Shown: positions 1 through 12,400 of the stretch, piece after piece
How positions within the stretch are numbered: the stretch's first letter is position 1
How the letters are laid out: every line of letters starts with the position of its first letter
Assembly: GCA_949361645.1 (NCBI GenBank)
Contig: OX442418.1
Span: 12,248,632 to 12,312,631 of the forward strand
Source of the DNA: Spongilla lacustris
Taxonomy: Eukaryota; Porifera; Demospongiae; Spongillida; Spongillidae
DNA length: 64,000 nucleotides
Direction: 5' to 3'
Translations under genes and position numbers: made by a program
Notes under the pieces: model-generated
Databases searched by the model: none
Told to the model about the DNA's origin: nothing
Seen by the model: the letters and a program-made list of their open reading frames with translations, nothing else

Positions 1-429
1 GCACTATAGTGAATGGCGAGGTCACCCTATTTGTTGTGAATTTCCAACCTGCTCCAGTCCACTGAGGGTGATAAGGGCAGCTGCACCTCACTATGCAGTG
101 CTGTGGGGGTTTATCTGGACACTTTATTCTGCCCGCAAAAATCATATGGCAGTTAAAGCTATTGATGCAGCGCTTTGTAGTGGAAGTGTTGAAGAACTAT
201 TAGCTTGGCAGATAACTTGTCACATTTGTTCAGTGATGAAGGGGTCCAGCATGCTGTAGTCAGTGATGACCATTCATCACCTGCTAAAGGCTGTATCGAA
301 AGGCATCTGTTAGTTACACATGCCGATCTCATTGCTGAGCTGCGATCTAACTCATTTGCTTTACATACAATGTAACTTTGTTTTGATTTCCGAACAGGAG
401 CCTGTGGGAAAAAAAAAAATTGCCAGCTA
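1..429. other. Left edge, no gene model supported
   Basis: Two partial open frames overlap here (68-259, and another frame open to a stop near 375). Neither matches a family I recognise. The change of frame between them could mean a decayed coding remnant, but the sequence alone does not establish this. Confidence 0.3.
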
Positions 430-452
430 ATGTCAGTGATGAGAATGACGAG

Positions 453-731
453 AAATGAGGAAGAGGAGGGAGAGGTGGAAGAGGAGGGAGATGTGGAAGA
501 GGAGGGAGAGGTGGAAGAGGAGGGAGAGGTGGAAGAGGAGGGAGAGGTGGAAGAGGAGGGAGAGGTGGAAGAGGAAGGAGAGGTGGAAGAGGAGGGAGAG
601 GTGGAAGAGGAGGGAGAGGTGGAAGAGGAGGGAGAGGTGGAAGAGGAGGGAGAGGTGGAAGAGGAGGGAGAGGTGGAAGAGGAGGGAGAGGTGGAAGAGG
701 AGGGAGAGGTGGAAGAGGAGGGAGAGGTGAA
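453..731. repeat. 18-bp minisatellite, purine-rich
   Basis: About 15 tandem copies of an 18-base unit (GGAGGGAGAGGTGGAAGA-type) with rare single-base variants. Because 18 is a multiple of three, all frames stay open. On + the frame at 430-789 would give repeated EEEGEV blocks. I treat the open frames as a by-product of the repeat, not a gene. Confidence 0.9.
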
Positions 732-927
732 GGAGCCTCAGGAAGATCGACCGGAGAGCCGGCGTCACACCCTTACATATTTAAAATAACTAATGCTTAT
801 TTTTATAATTAAACTATTTAACTACTTATGTACTACATATTTTATGAAAATACACTATCCTTCATAAGCAATCGAGACAAACGTTTCTGCATGATGTTTT
901 GCGATATAGTCACTTTAATTTAATTAA

Positions 928-1085
928 GTTGGTGGTATATAGGATTTGAAGGCAATGGTGGTGTAAAAAGGAAGGAAACAAGGGATTGGAGATAAAATAA
1001 TTATTCCTATATTTAGCACTTTGTAGAATGGCATTACATTTTTATGTTGCTAAATATAGGAAATAGGAATAACGATCCCTTTATA
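928..1085. mobile_element. MITE family A, copy 1 (partial)
   Basis: The left half matches the other family A copies, including the words GGATTTGAAGGCAATGGTGG and TATTTAGCAC. A short right half returns as an inverted copy (GCTAAATATAGGAA) and then decays. The outer terminal inverted repeat on the right is missing. Non-autonomous foldback element; no coding capacity seen. Confidence 0.7.
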
Positions 1086-3132
1086 AACAGTTATTCCAGG
1101 GAACAATGTAGCTCCACTGCACATCAATATGATTTATCATTTGTAATATTCCATTAGGACGTGCATGTATTTACAACCATGTATGTATATGAATTACTTT
1201 TCTGTTATTCCTTTTGAGTCATTCTGTTTCTCTACATGTATGTTGTAGTTAATTTAAAATGTATTGTGTCAGTATTTTGTGATGTGACTATTATATGACA
1301 TTTTGTTATTCCTTTCCTTTATTTGGTCAAACAATGTGAATACCAATCATCCCATATCAGCCGGTAGGTCATGTTACATGTAGTGTAATTTATGATGTGA
1401 TTGTCATTGTACTCACCAACTACATGTAAATGTATGATGGTAGATGTTATTTTGTATACTACTAGTGTTCATGTTTAATATGGATGTCTGGCATATGTAT
1501 ACCATGGATACCATGCCACTAACAATGATGTCTAAGACATGGGAACAATCTCTGATCACCCCAATCAGCAAGCACCATGTTGAATAGTGTTTATGAGCAT
1601 GTTGGCTATGAGTCACATGGACAACACATTGAATTAATTAACCATTACTACTATCAAGTCCAATAAGCAGGCAGCAGTATAGGAGAAGTACATATAATTT
1701 CGTTGCTTTTTTTTGGGGGGGGGGGGAGGGGGGGGGGGGGGAGGGGGGGGGGGATATATCCTATAGTATCTGCAAGCTATTTATTACTCTAATTTTGTTT
1801 CACAATTTGCTGGAATGAATAATAATAAAAACACATACATAGAATTTCACTACATGATTTTTAAATGCTATTGTATTACTGTATGAGTGCCAATCATCCC
1901 ATATCAGTTTGTAAGTACACATGTAGTAGTTGGTTCAGTATTGTACATGACAAATTTGTCATTGTACTCACCACCTATGATGGTAGATGTTATCTTGTAT
2001 GCTACTGTGCTTACCACAGTGGGGTAGCCAGTATCCACGTCATATATGGACATGTGCAAATTATATTTGTACTTTGGATAATTATAATCATTGAAGCCAT
2101 GGCAACCACTATATACTTCAATTAATTACTTATTTTGGAGGGGTAGATTCAATAGTCTACAGCTGGATACCTTTTTTTTTGTAGTGGTGGGAGGGTGGTG
2201 CAATGTAGTATAGGAATGTTCACAAGAAGTGTAGGTTCCCTGATCAATCCAATTAAGCAAGCACAATGTTGAACCTTGTTTAATATTTGCTAGCATTTTA
2301 TAAATCATACATGTATGCTCTATAGATTGTTTTAACCACTGGTCAGTTTGACAATGCGATTTCTACATTAACTGTACGTTTTCAATTAATTTACCATTAC
2401 TATTTTTTGATTTATTGCTCCATTAGGACATCCTTGTATTTACAGCCATGTATTATATTTCTGTTTTTTTTGAATTAAATGCATTAGTGTATGTCCTGGT
2501 ATCTACATACATGTATGAATATATCATTTTATTGGTCATTCTATTTCAAAATGTGATTTCTCCTACATTTATGACATTTTGTTATTCCTTTCTTGCATTT
2601 GCTCAAACAATGTGAATACAATTCATCTCAAATCAGTGGAGTGTGTATGTAAGTTGTGATAGTTGGTAGATGTTATTTTGTATGCTACTGTGCTAGCTTA
2701 CCACAGTGGTGTAGCCAGCCCCCCCCCCCCCCCCAGGCATGGTCACCCTGGTGATACATGTAGTGTGTACAATCAATGCTGATGTGTAGTGGAGCAATGG
2801 AGGAAACCAGTAGACCCTCATTGGGGATGTGCAATTGTGTATATGGGAACCATCCCTGATCACTTCAATGAGCAAGCAGCAAATGCAATAGACTTTGCTT
2901 TTGTGCTTGCATTTGGAGAAGAAAACTATGATCACAATCCTTGCTCTTGGCAACTGTATTGTAGTGGTTCATTATCACTGTGTACAATGTCCAAATATTG
3001 TTATTTGATCAGAGCATTCATGTGATCTAATTGATAGCATACAAGGTAATACTATTTAAATAATGAGTAATAGTGTGCTATCAGCTGCCATTGAGATGGA
3101 GTATTGATGGTGACACCTCTCTGATGTTACAG
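1086..3132. other. Probable upstream/intronic DNA of ankyrin-kinase gene 1
   Basis: AT-rich sequence with no coding exon that I can support. It contains a G-homopolymer tract (about 1714-1754), a C tract (about 2718-2734) and copies of a dispersed repeat of about 270 bases that recurs in the later introns of the same gene. That repeat includes the phrase TGGGAACAATCTCTGATCAC near 1541 and a relative near 2846. Confidence 0.5.
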
Positions 3133-6100
3133 ACACCATTGTGGGCAGCAGCTGCAAATGGCCACACAGCTATAGTGGAGATCCTTGTGAAGGCAGGAGC
3201 TGATGTGAACAAAGTGAGTTATATCTAGAGCATGCAATTTTAATAATTAATGAAATAAAAACAAAGAAATTAAAATTAACAAAAACGAGTTAATACTTCC
3301 CAATACAAAAACATAGTAGTTTAGAGGCATCCAAAAGCTCCAACAATACTTTGAATGTTCTTTTTTTTTTATTAATAAATTCAAACCACTTAATCATGAT
3401 ACATATACAATGAAAATCAAGATTTCAATTTCTAAACGGAAGTTGTTAATTAAATACAGTTTGCAAATAACCACCCACCTTACATTTATAATGTTTGAGA
3501 CTTTTATCAATATTAATTGACCTCTAAATATTACATTAATTTTATTTCACCAGCATGTCTTCTTTTGCTGTTAGAACTTTTAAAAACAATTACCAGTTAA
3601 CTGCTTGTGAACAATTGTTCTTGATTGAGGAACACCCTGTATACACTAAAATTCTTAACCACTGGTTTGCAATCACATGAAGGAAATGACAATTGTATTT
3701 GCACATTTTTATCTTCCCTAATAAATATTGTAGTATCTATGTTACTAGATCCATGTATTTACAACCATGTATGAATATGTAAGCATTTTTGTTAATCCTT
3801 TTGAGTCATTCTATTTCTCTAGTTAGAATATGAAGGCAATAGGGGTGTAAAAAGCAGGGAAACAAGGGTTGAATGAAAAGAAAAATGAAATAGTCCTATA
3901 TTTAGCACATGCATGAACAATGTATTGTCCTACAATGTGTGTCGGCTAAATATAGGACTATTTCGTTTTTCCTTATCATTCAACCCTTGTTTCCCTGCTT
4001 TTTACACCCCTATTGCCTTCAAATCCTATGTACCACCAACTTTCTCATAGAGAATGTTTTTATATACTTGTAACATTTTATATATATATATATGCGAAGC
4101 ACAATTTTCTCAGAAATTGTCCTGTATGTTGTATTTCTGTTAAACCCTTTGAGTCATTCTGTTTCTCTATGTTGTCATGAGGTTGCCCAGCAGAATCCAT
4201 AATGGTTCTGATATGTATTTGTATAACACATGCTTAAAATCATAGGAACTGGACATTTGTATTTGTATGTGGCATATGTTTGTATCATGGGAACCATGAC
4301 AACCACTGTGCACTACATGTAAATCTTCACGAATGGGCATGTTATGATAATAATCCTTTTGAGTCATTCTGTTTCTCTACATGTATGTTGTGGTTCAATA
4401 AAATGTATTGTGTCAGTATTTTATGATGTGACTATTATATGACATTTTGTTAGTTCTTTTAATACAATGTGAATACCAATTATCTCATATCAGCCGGTAG
4501 GTCACGGTACATGTAGTGTATTTTATGATGTGATTGTCATTGTACTCACCAACTACATGTACATGTATGATGGTAGATGTTATTTTGTATACTACTAGTG
4601 TACATATTAAATATGGATGTCTGGCATATTTATTTATAGTCATGGATACCATGCCAACCACTGTATGCATGTACTAACAATGATGTCTAAGACATGGGAA
4701 CAATCTCTGTCTGATCACTCCTATCAACAACCATCATGTTGAATAGTGTTTATGTGTTGCTACATGTAGCATGTTAAAATGAAAAAGAATACAAACCATT
4801 GGTTATGAGTCTCATGGACAACACATGGAATTAATTAACCATTACTACCATTAAGTACAATAAGCAGGCAGCAGTATAGGAGAAGTACATATAATTTGGT
4901 TCTATTTTTTTTTTTGGGGGGGGGGGGGGGGGAAGAGAATCCTTGCTTTTAGTCTCATCCCCAGGCCCTCTTTTTATATTAAAGTTAGCAGGACAAAAAA
5001 TAGGGTCTGGTATCCATGGACAAGGTTATTGTGTGCATGCACTATCCATTCCGTACCCTACACTTGCATGGAAAGTGTTTGATGACGAGAAGGCGACCGG
5101 GTTCTTGTGTAGATCCCCCCCCCCCCCCCCCCCTCGCACTTAAACTCTTACGGTACAGATAATCAATTCAAATTAATTATCATCTTATTCACACCTCAGA
5201 GACAAGTACATTCTGCATGTCTTTACTTTACTTTATTAACATATACAACTGTACATACTGCTAAACCTAAGCTAAACTAAGACCAGCTAAACGGGGGAAC
5301 AGTCGGCTGATCCGCTAACAAATCCAGCAAGTCCCATCGCCCATCCCTGAATCAGGGAAACAAAATACCTCCGGGTCTAGCTGGATTTGTTAGCGGATCA
5401 GCCGACTGTTCCCCCGTTTAGCTGGTCTTAGTTTAGCTTAGGTTTAGCAGTATGTACAGTTGTATATGTTAATAAAGTAAAGTAAAGACATGCAGAATGT
5501 ACTTGTCTCTGAGGTGTGAATAAGATGATAATTAATTTGAATTGATTATCTGTACCGTAAGAGTTTAAGTGCGAAGGGGGGGGGAGAACCGGAGACCGTG
5601 TAGGGTACGGGTAGTTCCAATGAGTGCGCACCACGAGAGTACAAGTAGGTTATCTGCATTGTGGCTTCGGCTAAAGATGGGAAGTAGCGTGAGGTGGCCA
5701 GCCTACACGTACCAATCGTAGAGGTAAGAACTTGGTCCAAGGAGCGAGATTAGTAGACTCGAAGTACGAAACTGTACGTATTCGATGGCCTGGGACGAGG
5801 AAAAGTTTACGCTGAATGAAATGGTATACGGAAAGGTTTACAAACAAAAATTACAACAGTGCACGATTCACCAGTTTCTGGTGAATGGCTAGCGCATGTG
5901 CACAAAGACCTTGTCCTTGGATACCAGGCCCTAATTTTTGTCCCTCTAACTTTAATATAAAAATAGGGCCTGGGGACGAGGCTACCTTGCCAGTGATAAA
6001 TTTATCTTTCAACATAGTTTTTTAAAGAATGATCCATAATCCATAACACTGTTGAACATACACTTATGCATAGCATATCAACACAACAGATTTAGTTTTA

Positions 6101-9100
6101 ATGTCAATGTTTCTTCTCGGCTAGAGCCCACTGGTCTCGATCGAGCAGATGGTAAGCATCCTGATGGAATCACAATGGTTCCTTGGTCAAATGGCAGATT
6201 ATTGGTCTGAAATGCAACCTGTGTAGACACTTTTGCCCCTTCCCATCTATCCATGACAGCCTCAGAAGTGTGTGCAGCAGCGAACCAGGCAGAGCAAACT
6301 AAGATCAAGAAGTACAGTTACATCACCTCCCATGCGTACCATTCCTTCACACCCGTTGCCTTTGAAACTACTGGAGTCTGCAGCCCTCGCTCCATGTCAT
6401 TTTTGACGGACTTGGGTCGCCGCATTGTGAACACCACTGGGGACAAAAGCTCTTTGGCATACCCCCTGCAAAAGTTTTTAGTGGCCATTCAGAGGGGGAA
6501 TGCTGCATCTGTTTTGGGAACTTTGCCTCCAACCCTCTCTCCCCTCCTTTGAATGATGTTTAGATTACTGTATTGTTGATTTTAATATTCAATGAAGATG
6601 GTGGTTTAAAAAAAAAAGTAGAGATATAAATATTACTCTTTAATTGTAACTTCAGAAATTAATTTATCATTAATATTGAAAACGTTTAATGAGGATATGG
6701 ATATATCCTAGTATTTGCAAGCATGTGCATGCTATTTAGTGCTCTAATTTTGTTTCGATATCTGCCGGAATTAATAATAATAATAATAATGAATACATAC
6801 ATAGAATTTCACTACGTGATTTTTAAATGTTAATTTTATTATTGTATTACTGTATGAGTGCCAATCATCCCATATCAGTTTGTAAGTGGTTGTTGGTTCA
6901 GTATCGTACATGACAAATTTGTCATTGTTCTCATCACTTATAATGGTAGATGTTATTTTGTATGCTACTAGTGTTCATGTTTAATATGGATGTCTGGCAT
7001 ATGTATTTTATAATCCACTGTACACTGTGTTCTAAAAATAGTGACCAAGACATGGGAACAATATTTGATCACCCCAATCAGCAAGTACCATGTTGAATAG
7101 TGTTTATGTGTTGGTACATGTAGCATGTTTATTTGTGATAATACTGTTATCACAAAGGGGCATGTTATAAGTGTGAAACTTTCCATTCATGGGTAGCATT
7201 ACAGTATATGCATGTATGTGCATATGTGCAGTCAATGCACCAGGGGAGTGGTAGGAGGGTGAAGCAATAGAGCAAAGTAAACCAGCAGTTCAGCTTTGGG
7301 GTTGTGGGATTGGGTACATGGGAACCATCCCTGATCACTCCAATCAGCATGCAGCAAGCAAGCACAATAGAAGTAATTTTTGTTGAAATTCAATCTTGCC
7401 AATAAGCAAGCAAGAAGTTCAATAGTATATGTATTTACATAAAGCTATAATTTTATAAAAAAGATTAGAACTTGTGTGTGTACTAACATGTACCTACTCA
7501 CCGAAATCAGCTTGTCGCTTCTGCCTTGGCTGCTCAACTGTTTCTATGCTATTGCTCGGAGGCATGATTGTAATAGACAGCTTTTGTTATAGATATCCTC
7601 CAAGGACTTCAATTTCTCAGTTTTAATAATTATTTTTGTTACCATTGTGTGTTATTTCATATTAACACTGTAAATTAAGTCAGATGTTATTGTTTGATAT
7701 TTAAAATTACTGTTAATTAAAAAATACATTTGAATCATTAATTTCTCAATGTTAGGTTGACCAAGTTAGGGTCTTTGATATTAATTTCATTAAGTTTGAT
7801 TTCATTGTTGATTTTAAGCCATTTACATTTATTCATGTTGTGAAAGGATCTATGGGGAGATATAAGGGCACTTATCATTAATTAGATTAAGCTTCTTTTG
7901 TTATGCAATGAGTTTCAGATGTCACATTTGAGGGAAACCCTAGTTTCATTGAAATTTACACGCACTATCCATTTTAGTTAGAACAGTATTTTGCGTTGTG
8001 AGTAATGTATTTTCCACCCCAGAATGGTTCCACTCCTCTTCACATAGCTGCTGAAAAGGGTCACCTTGATGCGGTGACGGTCCTATTATCACATAATGCT
8101 GATGGCAACATAAAGGATAAGGTATTCTACCTAGTATCATGTATGAAGTACACACATTAGGAAAGTTAGTGTGCATATAGTGCTATAGGATGCACTTTGT
8201 AGCTATATGTCCTTACCAGTGTGTGTGTAGGAATATTGAAATGTTATGTTCACTACTTTTATTAAATTTGATTCCATTGTTGTTTTTGAAGCCATGCACA
8301 TATGTACTACAGGGTGTACTTGACCATTCTAAAAATATTGGAATTTATGTTATGAAATTGTCACATTGAGCAGTTTATTGTGTACACACAGTATATATTC
8401 GATACATCTTTGCACTCACTATGCATCTGATGTACACACAGAAGTTGTAATTATTTAAGCTCAAACAGAATGCTGTAGCTTAGAATATCAATAACCTTGT
8501 TTTTCAGCAATTAAAAGTTCAATACCTTCTAAAATATGCTTGAGAAAAAACCCTGGAAGCGTAGTTAATAAAGTATCCAACAACTTTGCACAAATTAATA
8601 GTGCTCTATTTAATGCACACCAATACACACCAATCTTCAAGCACATTTTTGAATGCACCCCACCCCTCACCAATACCTATCACCATTTGTAGGTTTTGGG
8701 TGTTGCTGTGTGAAATGACAGACTTGGCCTCTTCACAGCCTTGGCCCAGGGGTAATTCACCTTCCTCTGTGTGCTATTGAGAATTTGTATCACCAAGGCT
8801 GATTTCGTAGGCAGCCATTCTTTGTTTGTTGAGAGGAAAGAAGGGTAGACAGCCCTTCAATATTACCACTAATATTGTAGTCTGTTTAATTTGATCATTC
8901 ATTACACTACCTATCCCCATTTTTGGTGCTGAGTGAAATGACAGACTTGACCTCTTCACAGCCTTGGCCCAGGGGTATTTCACCTTCCTCTCTTACCAAG
9001 GCTGATTTTGTAGACAGCTGTTCTTTGTTTGTTGAGAGGAAAGGAGGATAAGCAGACCTTCAATATTTATAATCTACCACTATGATTGCTTAAATTAGAT

Positions 9101-11503
9101 CATTCTCATTCATTGTACATTTACATTGTATGCTTTGATGGTATTTGACTTCATAATAACATGTTTGTTTTTCAAGGATGGGCAAACAGCACTTGATATC
9201 ATGATATCAAAACATCCAGAAGATATTGCTCAGTTATTTGTTAAGGTGAGACAAACACCTGCATGCAGCCATGGCCATCTGACAGGTTATTAACTTAGAT
9301 GGTATTTTGATAGTGGACCTCTTGTTACTTGATCCTTCACAATCAGCTGTCACCTCATTATATAGATACAGTAACCAGTCAGTACTATTATTTATCCCAC
9401 ATATTTTTAGCAGCACTAACCTATGAGATAACATTCCAGTTTGTACTATTGCTATGCTATGTTCTGCAGTCTACTGCAGCTCTTGTAGGAGGGAATCTTC
9501 AAATGGACAAGATCTATACTGCTGCTGCATTCAAATTACTTATAGCTCAAAAGAGGGTATTTATTGCTGAAGAAAGAGCGATAACAGCTGAAACAAGAGC
9601 CTCCTATGCTGAAGAGAGAGCTGCTACCTCAGAAGAAACAGCTAGTGTTTCTGATAAAACAGCCACTAGTGCTGAAGAGAGAGCCATTATGGCTGAAAAG
9701 AGAGCAGTTTGTGCCGAAGAAGCAAAAACTGCTGCTGACAGCAGAGCCAACTTGTATGAGGAGAGAGCTATTTCAGCTGAGACACGAGTTGCATTGGCAG
9801 AAGACAGAGCCATTGCTGCAGAGAGAAAAGCCACTGCAGCTGAGCAGAGAGCCATTATAGCTGAAAAAGAGTGTGCTGTTGTCAAACAGAGATTGGCAGA
9901 CACTTTAAAACAAGCTGCTGTAGCTGACCAGAGCATTAGAACAACAGAAAGAAGGGCCACTATTGCTGAAGAGAGAGCGTCTGCTGCCAACAAGAAAGCC
10001 ATTATAGCTGAAAAAGAGTGTGCTATTGTCAAACAGAGATTGGCAGACACTTTGAAACAAGCTGCTATAGCTGAAGAGAGCATTAGGACTACAGATAAAA
10101 GGGCCACTATTGCTGAAGAGAGAGCGTCTGCTGCCAACAAGAAAGCCAGTACAGAAGAAAAACGAGCAAATGTGGCAGTAGCAAGGGCTGCTGCAGCAGA
10201 GATGAGGGCCTCTGTAGCAGAAGAGAGGGCCAAAGTGGTGGAAATGGAGGCCTTTGCTGCTGAAAAGAATGTCATTGCTACTAATGCCAAAGTAATGGCA
10301 TTGGAGGAGAGAGCCAACAAAGCTGAAGGTACTGTGACAATGTTGCAGGAACATGCACCTATGTCTGATAACAGGATAGCAGAGCTTATGCAAATAAATA
10401 CAGCTTTGGAGCATAGGGCCACAGGAGCAGAGCAGCAGATCCAGCACCTGACCTTGCAGTGCAAGGAATATGCACGTATATCTGATAACAGAATAGCAGA
10501 GCTGATGCAAACAAATACAGCTTTGGAGCAAAGGGCCGCAGGAGCAGAGCAGCAGATCCAGCACCTGACCTTGCAGTGCAAGGAATATGCACGTATATCT
10601 GATAACAGAATAGCAGAGCTGATGCAAACAAATACAGCTTTGGAGCAAAGGGCCGCAGGAGCAGAGCAGCAGATCCAGCACCTGACCTTGCAGTGCAAAG
10701 ACCTGCAGGAACAGCTTGATAAAGCCAGTACTCCTACATGGGTTGTAAAGAAAGAGGATATTGTGTTGACTGACAAGGAGCTGGGCAGAGGAGGATGGGG
10801 TGTGGTGAAGGCAGCAAGGTTCTGTGGGCTTGAGGTGGCTGCTAAATTCCTTCATGGTGCAATCGTATCTGACCACAACCAGCAGTTGTTCATGAGGGAA
10901 ATGAACATGTCTGCACTGGTACGTCACCCTAACATAGTACTATTCATTGGAGCCACCATGGATCGAGAGTGTGTCATCCTAACAGAACTGATGCACACCT
11001 CTCTAAGGGCAGTGCTGGAAGATAAGACAAAGAACAAGGTAACCCTCTCACGTCAACAAGTGTGCACTATTGCCACTGATGTTGCTAGAGCCCTAAATTA
11101 TTTGCATTTGATGAAGCCAGATACCATCATTCACCGAGATGTAAGCAGTAGCAATGTGCTCCTTGAGCCGTTAGGAGGAGACATGTGGAGGACCAAGTTG
11201 TCAGACTTTGGGTCATCCAACTTTGCCCGCCAGGTGACCACAGTGGCCCCTGGCAATGCCACATATGCAGCTCCTGAGAGCTCTGATCCTGAGCTGCAAT
11301 CTCCCAAAATGGATGTCTTCAGTTATGGCATTCTTCTGCTGGAAATGGCACATGGTCCATTTCCTGAAGTGAAAAGGAGGCAAGAACTTATCAGACAGCT
11401 CTCCTGGTCAAATATGAAAGAATTGATACAACACTGCACAGCAAGCGATAAGAATAATCGTCCATACATTGCTGATGTACTGATAAGACTTCCTAATATT
11501 TAG
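3133..11503 (+). CDS. Ankyrin-repeat, coiled-coil, TKL-like protein kinase (gene 1, 5' end not identified)
   Basis: Predicted cytoplasmic signalling kinase. Exons that I can support are 3133-3213, 8023-8121, 9177-9245 and 9470-11503, all phase 0 with gt/ag borders. The first three encode ankyrin repeats ([22 protein letters not shown], then a partial QTALDIM repeat). The last exon encodes 677 residues. It opens with a long alanine/glutamate heptad coiled coil (residues about 20-430, repeated AEERA/AEKRA words). The kinase domain follows, with glycine loop GRGGWG (about 442), VAAK lysine (about 459), HRD (about 555), DFG (about 579) and APE (about 601). The catalytic loop reads HRDVSSSN, so the usual lysine two residues after HRD is a serine; all other catalytic motifs are intact, so activity is plausible but unproven. 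It resembles TKL/tyrosine-kinase-like kinases. Upstream exons and the start codon are not located. A truncated paralogue lies at 22-23.6 kb. Confidence 0.82.
3826..4057. mobile_element. MITE family A, copy 2 (near full length)
   Basis: Inverted arms flank a short loop. The left arm carries GAAGGCAATAGGGGTGTAAA and the right arm carries its complement TTTACACCCCTATTGCCTTC. The outer terminus ACTTTCTCATAGAGAATG matches the ends of the copy at 54178-54431. It has no open reading frame, so it is a non-autonomous DNA element sitting in an intron. Confidence 0.85.
4951..5983. mobile_element. Nested foldback element, about 1.03 kb
   Basis: The outer inverted repeats of about 95 bases (4951-5047 against 5889-5983) share phrases such as CCCCAGGCCCT, TTTTTATATTAAAGTTAG and GGTATCCA. 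Inside lies a second, longer near-perfect inverted repeat, 5134-5328 against 5380-5574 (195 bases each, 51-base loop), bordered by a C tract on the left and a G tract on the right. No protein is encoded. The outer and inner palindromes look like two foldback elements, one inserted in the other. Confidence 0.85.
8690..9060. repeat. Tandem duplication of about 230 bases
   Basis: The phrase AAATGACAGACTTGGCCTC, followed by CACAGCCTTGGCCCAGGGGT, occurs twice here (about 8713 and 8937), with continuing similarity through CAAGGCTGATTT and TTCTTTGTTTGTTGAGAGG. A further copy appears at about 21780-21905 in the duplicated gene region. Confidence 0.75.
10349..10699 (+). repeat. Three tandem 117-base units inside the coiled-coil exon
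   Basis: A 39-residue coiled-coil block beginning [15 protein letters not shown] is repeated in frame. The units at 10466-10582 and 10583-10699 appear identical, while the one at 10349-10465 is diverged. The paralogue at 22-23.6 kb has only a single unit, so this is a recent lineage-specific expansion that lengthens the coiled coil just ahead of the kinase domain. Confidence 0.9.
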
Positions 11504-11753
11504 ATGTGGGGAGATTAGGTTGTAGTGCAATTCCGAGACATTGCTAGAAATGTGCATAATGTTAATAGTAGGTGTGTTGAGAATGTTGTAGGTGTAATTC
11601 TGAGATATTCCTAAAAACCTGTAAAAGATCATTTTTTTGAACACATAAATGGAAACAGTATTTAGAAATGTTCTTGATTCTATGCCCTGTCTGTGAAGTG
11701 CTTCTTACACATTGTAAATCTGACTGCATACAAAGGAGTTTTATGGCACTGAG

Positions 11754-12400
11754 TTTATCTTTTCAAGGTACCTCCTACCAGCCCCACTGCTGGTGAGGGT
11801 GGTACCATCCCTGATCTCTTTCAGAAGGTTGTTGATAAGAATCCAGTCTTTGTGTATTGTGTGTGTGTTTGTGTGTGCATATGTGTGTATGTGTGTGCAC
11901 ATGTGTGTGCATGTGTGTGTTTGCGTGTGCATATATGTGTGCGTGTACATGTATGTGTGTGCATATGTGTTTGTGTGTGTATTGTAGTATTGACTGGTAA
12001 TTTAAATGACACCATCTGATATTACACCATGCCAAACATCTACATGTAGCGGATCAGGTGATCGTCATTTGCACACACACATGCACACATCGTACAAGTC
12101 ATAAATAACAGGTAGATGTACTTAACAAGCCATAGTGACTGTAAAAGGAACATAACAATACGTGGTCATTACTGGTTATCTTTGGGAGTTTGAAATCCCA
12201 TAAGTATACCAAATGCTTAATTAACCTCCCGACTATATGTACCTATGTCATAATAGATACATATATGTTAAGGTGTTGGATAACAATTGGGTTATGTTAC
12301 TCAATGGTGTATAACTGTCATGAGCCAAACCATATAAGAAAAGTATTGTAATGAGTTCTCCACAGTCTTCCTACTATCTATATTGGAGAATAAGTGATAG
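11754..12400 (-). pseudogene. Duplicated INF2 fragment (DAD/WH2-like coding piece plus flanking intron), copy 1
   Basis: On the - strand this reads [16 protein letters not shown], then LEKI. It matches the INF2-like last exon near 35130-35240, with about 40 bases deleted. Resemblance continues beyond the exon into the adjoining formin intron, for example the phrase GTTATGTTACTCA near 12291 and near 36062. It contains a (TG)n run (about 11850-11985). There is no start codon, complete domain or flanking exon, so it is a non-functional duplicate lying 250 bases after the kinase stop. Confidence 0.75.

Larger units (their letters stand above)
3214..8022. other. Long intron of ankyrin-kinase gene 1 packed with repeats
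   Basis: No exon is recognised between the two ankyrin exons. The intron holds a MITE (3826-4057), a nested foldback element (4951-5983), G/C homopolymers (about 4917-4932 and 5116-5133) and several copies of a dispersed repeat of about 270 bases (about 4440-4760, 6840-7110 and 7160-7360). A small open frame at 6253-6552 has no recognisable family. Confidence 0.55.

Noticed and set aside
430..789. 119-residue EEEGEV-repeat open frame
   Set aside because: The frame exists only because the 18-bp repeat has no stops in any frame. The opposite strand is open too, and no splice or start evidence supports it.
6253..6552. 99-residue + strand frame
   Set aside because: No conserved motifs; an antisense frame overlaps part of it and there is no splice context within the kinase intron.
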